From the NCBI GenBank assembly GCA_958426425.1, contig CATZYY010000022.1:1-24531 (forward strand): a DNA stretch of 24,531 bases, given 5' to 3'. Position 1 is the stretch's first letter, and each line of letters starts with the position of its first letter. The stretch is from an uncultured Oscillospiraceae bacterium. Lineage in GTDB: Bacteria; Bacillota; Clostridia; Oscillospirales; Oscillospiraceae. The notes beneath the pieces were generated by a model. That model searched no databases. It worked only from the letters and a program-made list of their open reading frames with translations, and was not told the DNA's origin. This document shows positions 14,414 to 20,618 of the stretch, piece by piece. A program made the translations under genes and the position numbers.

Positions 14414-16506
14414 CAGCGGTCACCTCTCGGTTCTCCGGCGTCGCTCCGCAGCCGGGAGAGATAGGGGCAGGCAAACAGATCCACCTTCCCCTGGGTGGGG
14501 ACCAGGCACAGCTGCAGCCGGTCTCCGTTTCTGGACAGGGAGATCAGTCCCCGCTCATGGAACACGGCCAGTGCCAGGGCGGAGCGAAGAAAACTCTCGC
14601 AGCCGCCGGAGAGCACCGACAGCCGCCGCAGGAAGGGCAGGGTGTTCTCATCGGCCTTTCCCTGCCGCAGCTGCCGCTCCAGAGCGGTCCAGCAGGCGGC
14701 AAACTGGTTTCGGGAGGCCCGGAGCCGGGACATCTCCTGGGCGGACAGGTCCCCGCCGGTTACCAGCCGGTCAATCAGCTCCAGATCCGCCGCCTCGTGG
14801 CGGCTGGGGGTCAGAGAGGGGCGCAGGTCGATCAGCTGCAGCTGCAATGTGGTGGTGCCCCGGAAGGTATTGGCCTGGAGGTAAAAGGCGGCGTCCACCC
14901 GCATGCCGGCGATCACGCCGCACTCGGACTCCGTCATGGAGAAGAAGATGGCGTCAAACCGGGCGGAACCCTTGGACAGCCGCAGCTTCAAATGCTTGCC
15001 CTGCCCCACGCTCTGAAGGGAGTCCACCGTGGCGCCCAGCAGGGCAAACACCGGCCGGGGATTGCCCGTTCCGTAGGGCTCCAGCTGGTCCAGATGCTCC
15101 ACCTCCGACAAAGTGACGGCGCTGGGGCAGGTGATGGCGGCGTCCACATCCAGAGCGGCCACAGGCCGCTCCCCGCCGGAGGCGGTGCGGACGTAGCGGT
15201 TCATCCGGGTGCGGAAGGCGTCGATGTTGCTTTCCTGAATGGTGAAGCCCGCGGCCAGCTCATGGCCGCCGAAGCCCTCCAGCAGGTCGGAGCAGGCCTC
15301 CAGGGCGGCAAAGAGGTTGAACCCGCCGTAGGAGCGGCAGGAGCCTTTGCCGGTGCCGTCCTTCAGGTGGATCATAAAGCTGGGGCAGGCGTATTTTTCA
15401 CTGAGGCGGGAGGCTACGATGCCCACCACACCCTGGTGCCACTTCTCGCTGCAAAGCACCAGCGCGCTGCGCTCGTCGCCGCTCAGGTGTTGAATTTTCT
15501 CCGTAGCGTCGGCGCAGATGGCCTGCTCCACCATCTGCCGCTCCCGGTTCAGCTGACAAAGCTGCCGGGCCAGAGCTTCCGCCCGGGCGGGATCATCGGT
15601 CTCCAGCAGATCCGCGGCCAAATCCGCCGCGCCCATGCGGCCGGCGGCGTTGATGCGGGGAGACAGGACAAAGCCGATCTGGATAGAGGACACGGGCTTG
15701 CCGGAGAGGCCCGCCTCCCGCAGCAGGGCATGGATGCCCACAAAGTCCGTATGGGGCAGGGCCTCCAGCCCACAGTAGACAATGGTGCGGTTTTCCCCCT
15801 CCATCCGCATGACGTCGGCAATGGTGCCGATGGCGGCCAGGGTGCAGTACCGGGCGAACAGGGCCTCCTCCCGGCTGCGGCCGCCAAGAGCCAGCACCAG
15901 CTTCAGGGCCACGCCCACCCCGGCCAGGTGCTTGAAGGGATAGGAGCAGTCCGGACGGTGAGGGTCTACTACTGCCACTGCGGCAGGCAGGGTCTCCTTG
16001 CACTCATGATGGTCCGTTACCACCACGTCCATTCCCAATGAGGCGGCGAAAGCCACCTCCTCGTTGCCGGTAATGCCGCAGTCCACGGTAATCATCAGCG
16101 TGGCGCCCTGGTCCCGCAGAGACTGGATGGCGTCGCAGCTGAGGCCGTACCCGTCTTCCACCCGGCGGGGGATATACCGCAGGCACCGGGCGCCGCAGCG
16201 GCGCAGGTAGTCCATCAGCAGCACCGTGGAGGTGATGCCGTCCACATCGTAGTCGCCGAATACAGCGATGGTCTCGCCCTGATTCAGGGCCTGCTGAATT
16301 CGATCCACGGCTTTATCCATATCCCGCATCAGCATGGGGGACAAGGATAGTTTCCGCTCCCGTTCCAGAGCCGCGGCGGCATCTTCCGCCGTAGTGATGC
16401 CCCGGGCCGCCAGTATGGTGGACAGCAGGTAGGGGTACCCGGCGCCGCGCAGCCGCTCCACGTCCGCCCCCTGAGGGGAGCCGATGTTCCATCTCTTGAA
16501 TTTCAA
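14413..16506 (-). CDS. recJ: Single-stranded-DNA exonuclease RecJ
   Basis: The start chosen is the TTG at 16504-16506, because AAGGAGG lies 8 nt upstream and the encoded KFKRWN begins the family sequence; an ATG 33 bp further upstream has no ribosome binding site. This gives 697 residues. DHH-family motifs are present: FGDYDVDG (83-90), ITVDCGIT (139-146), VVTDHHECK (162-170), then DHHA1-type VVGIVASRLSEKY, GKGSCRS and FGGHELAAGF. RecJ degrades single-stranded DNA 5' to 3' in recombination and mismatch repair; the catalytic Asp and His residues bind Mn/Mg. The C-terminal OB-fold and an extra ~130-residue tail are as in Bacillota RecJ. It is first in an operon with relA. Confidence 0.95.
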   Translation of the reverse strand: MKFKRWNIGSPQGADVERLRGAGYPYLLSTILAARGITTAEDAAAALERERKLSLSPMLMRDMDKAVDRIQQALNQGETIAVFGDYDVDGITSTVLLMDYLRRCGARCLRYIPRRVEDGYGLSCDAIQSLRDQGATLMITVDCGITGNEEVAFAASLGMDVVVTDHHECKETLPAAVAVVDPHRPDCSYPFKHLAGVGVALKLVLALGGRSREEALFARYCTLAAIGTIADVMRMEGENRTIVYCGLEALPHTDFVGIHALLREAGLSGKPVSSIQIGFVLSPRINAAGRMGAADLAADLLETDDPARAEALARQLCQLNRERQMVEQAICADATEKIQHLSGDERSALVLCSEKWHQGVVGIVASRLSEKYACPSFMIHLKDGTGKGSCRSYGGFNLFAALEACSDLLEGFGGHELAAGFTIQESNIDAFRTRMNRYVRTASGGERPVAALDVDAAITCPSAVTLSEVEHLDQLEPYGTGNPRPVFALLGATVDSLQSVGQGKHLKLRLSKGSARFDAIFFSMTESECGVIAGMRVDAAFYLQANTFRGTTTLQLQLIDLRPSLTPSRHEAADLELIDRLVTGGDLSAQEMSRLRASRNQFAACWTALERQLRQGKADENTLPFLRRLSVLSGGCESFLRSALALAVFHERGLISLSRNGDRLQLCLVPTQGKVDLFACPYLSRLRSDAGEPRGDR

Positions 16507-16561
16507 GGGTCTCCCCTCCTTTCTATGACCGGACCGCATAATAAACCATAATAACTAACCT

Positions 16562-16590
16562 ATTATAGCAGGGCAAATAAAAAAGGTAAA
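16562..16590 (-). promoter_or_regulatory. Sigma-A promoter of recJ-relA
   Basis: On the minus strand, a consensus TATAAT (complement of 16562-16567) preceded by TGC gives an extended -10; TTTACC (complement of 16585-16590) is the -35, spacing 17 bp. It lies about 55 bp before the recJ TTG start. Confidence 0.75.
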
Positions 16591-16650
16591 GAAAAATTCT
16601 GCTGAATCCGGGGCTTTTTACCTCTCGCGGCGTCCTTCGACAGGGTATAT

Positions 16651-16679
16651 TTGACTGGAAAAGGGAATTCTGGTACAAT
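16651..16679 (+). promoter_or_regulatory. Sigma-A promoter of the SLH/GH18-like gene
   Basis: TTGACT (16651-16656), 17 bp, then TACAAT (16674-16679) preceded by TGG (extended -10). It is divergent from the recJ promoter, with about 60 bp between the two -35 boxes. Strong by eye. Confidence 0.8.
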
Positions 16680-16774
16680 TATCCCCGTATTGCGGCTGCC
16701 GGGGCGTCATTAAGGACATTTTTTGCCCTATGCCGCAGAAAAATGCCAACGAAAGAGAGCGAGTGAAACCAAAT

Positions 16775-18307
16775 ATGAACCGATGTTTGCATCGCCTTTG
16801 CGCTTGGGTGCTGCTGTGCGCCCTGGTAGCCGGGTCCGCGTGCCTTCCGGCTGCGGCCGCCGCCTCCACCGTCTTTTCCGACGTGCCCGCCACCCACTGG
16901 GCGGCAGATGAGATCCGCCGGTCCAAGGAACTGGGGCTGTTTCAAGGGGACAGCCAGGGTCGCTTCGGCCTGGGCGAGACCTTGACCCGCGGAACCTTTG
17001 CCGTGGTGCTGTGCCGGCTGTTCGGCTGGGAGCTGGTGAAGCCTGAGACCGGGTCCTATACGGACAACCAGGATTCCTCTGCCGGGTATTACAGCGCGGT
17101 AGAGACTGCCTTTGCCCACGGCGCTATCACCGACCAGACCGATACCTTCCGGCCCAACGACCCCATCACCCGGGAGGAGATCGCCGTCATGCTGGTTCGA
17201 GCCATGGGCTTCGGCACCATTGCGGGACTGGCCCAGGAGCTGACCATGCCCTTTACGGATGTGCGGACCAACACCGGCTATATTGCCATGGCCTATACCC
17301 TGGGCGTGGTGGGCGGCACCTCCGACACCACCTTCTCCCCGGACAAAACCGCCACCCGGGAACAGGCGGCGGTGATGCTGATGCGGGTATATGACAGCTA
17401 TTTGGCTACGGAGCCGGAGCGGCTGGGCATTGCGACCTCCGCAGAGGGCCTCACCGATCTGAACGGCTACACCGCTGTGGCCGTGGCGGCCCAGCGGCTG
17501 ATCTATGCCGGTCAGGTGCGGCTGCTGGAGGAAATGGGCGCGGAGGAGGTGGACGCCATCCGCTCTGCCGCCCAGACTGCCGGGGCGGCGGCACTGCTGT
17601 ATGTGTCCGGCACGGAAACAGCACTGAAAGGCACCGCCGGCGCCACGGCCTCGCTGCTTGCCTCCGCGGTGACGGCGGGGAATTATGACGGACTGCTTCT
17701 GGATCTGACGGGACTGGGCCTCAAGCAGATGCGGGACTTTACCTCCCTGGCCCAGTCTCTGGATACCGCCCTGGGAGACAAGCTGCTCTACCTGGGTGTG
17801 GAGGGTCAGATCTGGGGCGGAGAGATATACAACGGCTATGACTATGCTGCCCTGTCCCAGAGCGCCGATAAGCTGGTGATTCACCTGCCCGCCGGCGGTG
17901 ACGAGGCCAATGGCTTCCCTGTGGCTCCGCAAGAGCCTTTGGAGGAAGTCTACTATGCCTTGTCCAAACTAAAGGGGCAGGTGGATGGCGGGAAGCTCTG
18001 TCTGCTGCTGACCACCACCGGCACCATCTGGACAGGCGAGGAGCAGGGAGAAACCCTTTCTGCCCCGCAGATTCAGGAGCTGCGCAATTCCCTGTTTGCA
18101 GAGGAATATTACTCCAGCCGCTATGCCTGCGCCTATCTGACCGACGCCTCAGAGAAGGAGCTGAGGGTGGTTTGGTATCTGAATGGGGAATCTGTGGCCG
18201 CACGGGCGCGAATAGCGGCCTTTTTCGGTGTGAATGCCCTGTGTTTCAGCGATCTCAGCTCCATTGCCGCGTATGAGGGTTATAATCTGCTGAGTCTGCT
18301 GAACTGA
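16775..18307 (+). CDS. Secreted SLH-domain protein with degenerate GH18-like domain
   Basis: With the ATG at 16775 the protein has 510 residues. Residues 1-30 are a signal peptide (LCAWVLLCALVAG, then AAAAA). Three SLH domains follow (about 34-80, 95-140 and 159-205; VFSDVPATHWAADEI, DTFRPNDPITREEIAVML, TFSPDKTATREQAAVML), which anchor proteins to secondary cell wall polymers. Residues ~225-510 look like a GH18-type TIM barrel: YDGLLLDLTGL (304-314) aligns with the YDGIDIDWEGL motif and GYDYAALSQSADKLVIH (354-370) with the YDYxxIxxxxDxxxLM strand of spore-type GH18 proteins. The catalytic Glu is Thr312 and the first Asp is Leu, so glycosidase activity is unlikely. Starts at GTG 16763 or ATG 16730 are possible; ribosome binding sites are weak for all. 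Single-gene unit with promoter and terminator. Confidence 0.85.
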   Translation: MNRCLHRLCAWVLLCALVAGSACLPAAAAASTVFSDVPATHWAADEIRRSKELGLFQGDSQGRFGLGETLTRGTFAVVLCRLFGWELVKPETGSYTDNQDSSAGYYSAVETAFAHGAITDQTDTFRPNDPITREEIAVMLVRAMGFGTIAGLAQELTMPFTDVRTNTGYIAMAYTLGVVGGTSDTTFSPDKTATREQAAVMLMRVYDSYLATEPERLGIATSAEGLTDLNGYTAVAVAAQRLIYAGQVRLLEEMGAEEVDAIRSAAQTAGAAALLYVSGTETALKGTAGATASLLASAVTAGNYDGLLLDLTGLGLKQMRDFTSLAQSLDTALGDKLLYLGVEGQIWGGEIYNGYDYAALSQSADKLVIHLPAGGDEANGFPVAPQEPLEEVYYALSKLKGQVDGGKLCLLLTTTGTIWTGEEQGETLSAPQIQELRNSLFAEEYYSSRYACAYLTDASEKELRVVWYLNGESVAARARIAAFFGVNALCFSDLSSIAAYEGYNLLSLLN

Positions 18308-18328
18308 GCCCCCCGGCCTTCTGAGAGC

Positions 18329-18364
18329 AAAAAACAGCTCCCGCTTTAGCGGGAGCTGTTTTTT
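18329..18364. terminator. Bidirectional intrinsic terminator
   Basis: A perfect 11-bp stem cagctcccgct/agcgggagctg (18335-18345, 18348-18358) is flanked by A6 and T6 runs, so it works on both strands. It ends the plus-strand SLH gene and the minus-strand P-loop gene, which converge here. Confidence 0.92.
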
Positions 18365-18373
18365 AAACGCGGA

Positions 18374-18784
18374 TTACAGGAACTTCTGCATGCCGTCGGT
18401 AGCGGAGGAGATGTCGGCGCTGATAGTGACGGTGAATTTAATGCTGTTGCGCTCGCCGAACACGTCCAGCCAGTGGAGGAACGCCTCTGTCTCCGGGCCC
18501 ACATCCTGCCCCACGGTCTTGCACAGGTTGTCGATAAACACGTGGGAGATATCGTAATTGCCGGCGTACAGGCCGCTGATAAAGCCGCGGAACAGATCAT
18601 AGTTGTTCAGCTTATATTCCTGCGCGTCGATCAGGCGGATGTGGTAGTGGATATCGTAGGTCATATTGCGGTTGGCCTCGATGCAAACCACGTTGCCGGG
18701 TTCATCCTTCGCCGCGTTGTTAATCAGTTCAATGAGCTGTTTGGTCTTACCGGAGCCCTTCACGCCCATAATCAATCTGACCAT
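18374..18784 (-). CDS. Small P-loop protein of unknown function
   Basis: This 136-residue protein starts MVRLIMGVKGSGKTKQLIE, a clear Walker A loop (GVKGSGKT, residues 7-14). DISHVFIDNL (about 78-87) fits a Walker B strand. Beyond this there is only a short helical/strand core (NNVVCIEANR-like region, YHIRLIDAQEY, EAFLHWLDVFGERNSIKFT, VTISADISS) and the usual closing strand, so it is a minimal ATP- or GTP-binding domain resembling a trimmed thymidine-kinase/RecA-like core. I do not recognise the family name. It has a good AGGAG 9 nt before the ATG, its own promoter and a shared terminator, so it is a real single-gene unit. It might be a regulator or partner of an envelope or sporulation process given its neighbours, but that is speculative. 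Confidence 0.8.
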   Translation of the reverse strand: MVRLIMGVKGSGKTKQLIELINNAAKDEPGNVVCIEANRNMTYDIHYHIRLIDAQEYKLNNYDLFRGFISGLYAGNYDISHVFIDNLCKTVGQDVGPETEAFLHWLDVFGERNSIKFTVTISADISSATDGMQKFL

Positions 18785-18837
18785 ATCAAATCACTCCTGT
18801 CAATTAGAATTGCCGGGGAACCGCTCTTGCTGTGTTC

Positions 18838-18866
18838 AGCATAGCATAAAATTCAGAAAATTACAA
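18838..18866 (-). promoter_or_regulatory. Probable promoter of the small P-loop gene
   Basis: On the minus strand, TTGTAA (complement of 18861-18866), 17 bp, then TATGCT (complement of 18838-18843) preceded by TGC (extended -10). It is in an AT-rich stretch about 55 bp before the ATG. Confidence 0.55.
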
Positions 18867-18929
18867 TGGAAAAACTAAAAGAAAAACTTTGTTCACAAAA
18901 ATCATTGACACAAAAAAGGAATAATATGG

Positions 18930-18962
18930 AAAAAGGATGGCGCCTATCCGGCGCCATCCTTT
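18930..18962 (-). terminator. Intrinsic terminator of the D,D-carboxypeptidase gene
   Basis: A 13-bp stem (18932-18944 with 18950-18962, loop of 5 nt) is followed on the minus strand by a T5 run (complement of 18930-18934). It starts 8 bp after the stop codon. Confidence 0.9.
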
Positions 18963-18969
18963 AAAAAGT

Positions 18970-20091
18970 TCAGGCGCACAGCAGCGCCATTTGCAGCATC
19001 CGCAGCAGCATCTGAGCAAAGGTGACCCGGGGGACCGCCTCGCCGGCCAGAATGGGAATTTGCGCAATGGTCTCCTCTCCGCAGGTGACCGTCATGGTAC
19101 CCAGCTGGTCGCCCACTGCCACCGGGGCTTCCACGGTCTCCACCAGTTCCACCGACTGGGTGAGGTTTCCGGCCTGGGTCTTTTCTACCAGCAGTTCCCC
19201 GCCCTCGCCCAGCACCGGCTGGACGGTGGCCTGAATCCCCAGAGTCACCGGGACCGGCGCCAGGGGTGTCTGGGGCACCACAGAAGCCAGGGCATAGGTG
19301 GCAAAGCCATAGTTCAGCAGGGCCTGGGCGTCTTCAAAGCGCTGGGCAGAGGTGGAGCCCTTCATAATGACGGCGATCAGCTCCATGCCGTCCCGCTCCG
19401 CCGTGCCGGAGAGGCAGTAGAGGGCGCTGTCGGTGGAGCCGGTTTTCAGGCCTGTGGCCCCCTCATAGAAGCGAATCAGGCGGTTGGTATTGACCAGGGA
19501 GGAGGCCCCATTGCGGAGGGAATCCATCCAGATGGTGGTGTACTGCCGAATGTCCGGGTGGTTGAGGATCAGCTCCCGGCTCATCAGGGCGATGTCGTAG
19601 GCGGAGGTCACGTGGCCCTCGGCAGGCAGCCCCGTGGCGTTTTTGAAGGTGGTGTCCGCCATGCCCAGCTCTGCCGCCCGCTGGTTCATTCGATCCACAA
19701 AGGCCTCCTCACTGCCGGCCACGGCCTCCGCCAGAGCTACGGCGCAGTCGTTGGCTGACACCACGCACACTGCCTTGAGCATGTCGGATACGCTCATCTG
19801 CTCATTTTCCTCCAGCCAGATCTGACTGCCGCCCATGGAGCAGGCGTGGGCGGAGGCGGTGATAATGTCCTCGTAGTGAAGGGTTCCGGCGTCAATGGCC
19901 TCCATGACCAGCAGCAGCGTCATGACCTTGGTGACGCTGGCCGGCTCCAGTTTGGCGTGCTCGTCCTTGGCAAAGAGAACGGTGCCGGTGGTCTTTTCCA
20001 TCAGCAGAGCCGAGGGCGCCTCTACCTCCAGGGCGCCGGCACTGACCGTCAGCATCATCACCGCGCACAGCAGTGTGAGAATTCGTTTCAT
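18970..20091 (-). CDS. Serine-type D-Ala-D-Ala carboxypeptidase (penicillin-binding protein, DacF-like)
   Basis: This 373-residue protein has a signal peptide (MKRILTLLCAVMMLTVSAGA) and the three active-site motifs of the S11 family: SVTK (SxxK) after LEPA, SAND (SxN) and KTGS (KTG). Residues ~25-265 are the peptidase domain and ~275-350 the all-beta PBP5 C-terminal domain. The end, FAQMLLRMLQMALLCA, is an amphipathic/hydrophobic helix that anchors such enzymes to the outer face of the membrane. It trims the terminal D-Ala from peptidoglycan stem peptides. It could be the vegetative DacA type or the sporulation DacF/DacB type; sequence alone does not settle it. AGGGGG lies 7-8 nt before the ATG. 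Monocistronic, with its own terminator. Confidence 0.93.
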   Translation of the reverse strand: MKRILTLLCAVMMLTVSAGALEVEAPSALLMEKTTGTVLFAKDEHAKLEPASVTKVMTLLLVMEAIDAGTLHYEDIITASAHACSMGGSQIWLEENEQMSVSDMLKAVCVVSANDCAVALAEAVAGSEEAFVDRMNQRAAELGMADTTFKNATGLPAEGHVTSAYDIALMSRELILNHPDIRQYTTIWMDSLRNGASSLVNTNRLIRFYEGATGLKTGSTDSALYCLSGTAERDGMELIAVIMKGSTSAQRFEDAQALLNYGFATYALASVVPQTPLAPVPVTLGIQATVQPVLGEGGELLVEKTQAGNLTQSVELVETVEAPVAVGDQLGTMTVTCGEETIAQIPILAGEAVPRVTFAQMLLRMLQMALLCA

Positions 20092-20167
20092 GGTGAGTCC
20101 CCCTTTGCAGCGTTGTTACACTTTATGTGGCCGGGGGGACATTCATGACGGGCCGCCAATTTTCCGG

Positions 20168-20196
20168 TTGCAATTTCCTGACGGGTGTGGTATCAT
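20168..20196 (+). promoter_or_regulatory. Promoter of tRNA-Gly
   Basis: TTGCAA (20168-20173), 17 bp, TATCAT (20191-20196) preceded by TGG (extended -10). It ends 13 bp before the first base of the tRNA, an appropriate distance. Confidence 0.75.
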
Positions 20197-20209
20197 ACAC
20201 TCCAGACCT

Positions 20210-20283
20210 GCGGCTGTAGTTCATCGGTAGAACGGCAGCTTCCCAAGCTGCATAGGTGGGTTCGACTCCCATCAGCCGCTCCA
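20210..20283 (+). tRNA. tRNA-Gly (anticodon CCC)
   Basis: Full cloverleaf: 7-bp acceptor stem gcggctg/cagccgc (20210-20216, 20273-20279), D arm GTTC/GAAC with the GG of the D loop, anticodon stem GCAGC/GCTGC with loop TTCCCAA so the anticodon is CCC, short variable loop, and a T arm with TTCGACT loop. The discriminator T is followed by a genomically encoded CCA (20281-20283). It reads the glycine codon GGG. It is a lone tRNA transcript with promoter and terminator, lying between two minus-strand genes. Confidence 0.97.
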
Positions 20284-20288
20284 AAAAA

Positions 20289-20319
20289 GAAGCACCTGCT
20301 TGCCAGGTGCTTCTTTTTT
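20289..20319 (+). terminator. Intrinsic terminator of tRNA-Gly
   Basis: gaagcacctg (20289-20298) pairs with caggtgcttc (20304-20313), followed by T6. A matching A6 run on the left makes it potentially active on both strands. Confidence 0.92.
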
Positions 20320-20514
20320 GGGTTACGCCGCCTGTACGGCGCACCCTTCGGCATTAAAATGCTCGGGGTCGGCAAAGCCGCCCCTGCGCCAAGGTTTTCG
20401 CCTCTGACGAAAGCGCTTGTACGGCGCAAAAGCGCCGCCGGCCAGAAGGCGGGTTGCGCAGTGCGCAGACAGTCGTTGCGGAATCTCAAACTATCGATTT
20501 CAACCGTCCTTTGC
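20320..20514. other. GC-rich spacer with short repeats, no gene seen
   Basis: Between the tRNA terminator and the next hairpin the sequence has many short GC palindromes (gcgcgc-, ggcgcc- and cgccgg-type) and an 11-nt direct repeat tgtacggcgca at 20333-20343 and 20418-20428. Open frames cross it on both strands, but they run antisense through the tRNA and terminators and lack ribosome binding sites. It may be an interspersed repeat remnant. Confidence 0.4.
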
Positions 20515-20553
20515 AAAAAGAAAGGGCATCCCCTGGGATGCCCTTTCTTTTTT
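20515..20553. terminator. Orphan bidirectional terminator-like hairpin
   Basis: A 13-bp stem gaaagggcatccc/gggatgccctttc (20520-20532, 20535-20547) with a very short loop is flanked by A5 and T6. No gene end is close on the plus strand; on the minus strand it lies after the SLH gene's own hairpin, so it may be a second, back-up terminator. Confidence 0.7.
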
Positions 20554-20574
20554 GTTTGGCAATTCAGAGGAAAC

Positions 20575-20607
20575 AAGCCGGGGCGCGCATTTTGCGCGCC
20601 CCGGCTT
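20575..20607 (-). terminator. Terminator hairpin of the large SLH gene
   Basis: A very stable 15-bp GC-rich stem (20575-20589 with 20593-20607, loop TTT on the plus strand) lies 11 bp past the stop codon. On the minus strand the following tract is only TTGTTT, a weak U tail; the second hairpin at 20515-20553 supplies a proper one. Confidence 0.7.
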
Positions 20608-20618
20608 TGCTGCAGAGG

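Noticed and set aside
16679..17932. Minus-strand frame of 417 codons
   Set aside because: Antisense to the SLH/GH18-like gene, which has a signal peptide, SLH domains, promoter and terminator.
20193..20576. A 127-codon minus-strand frame
   Set aside because: It runs antisense through the tRNA-Gly gene and two terminators; typical spurious frame near a tRNA.
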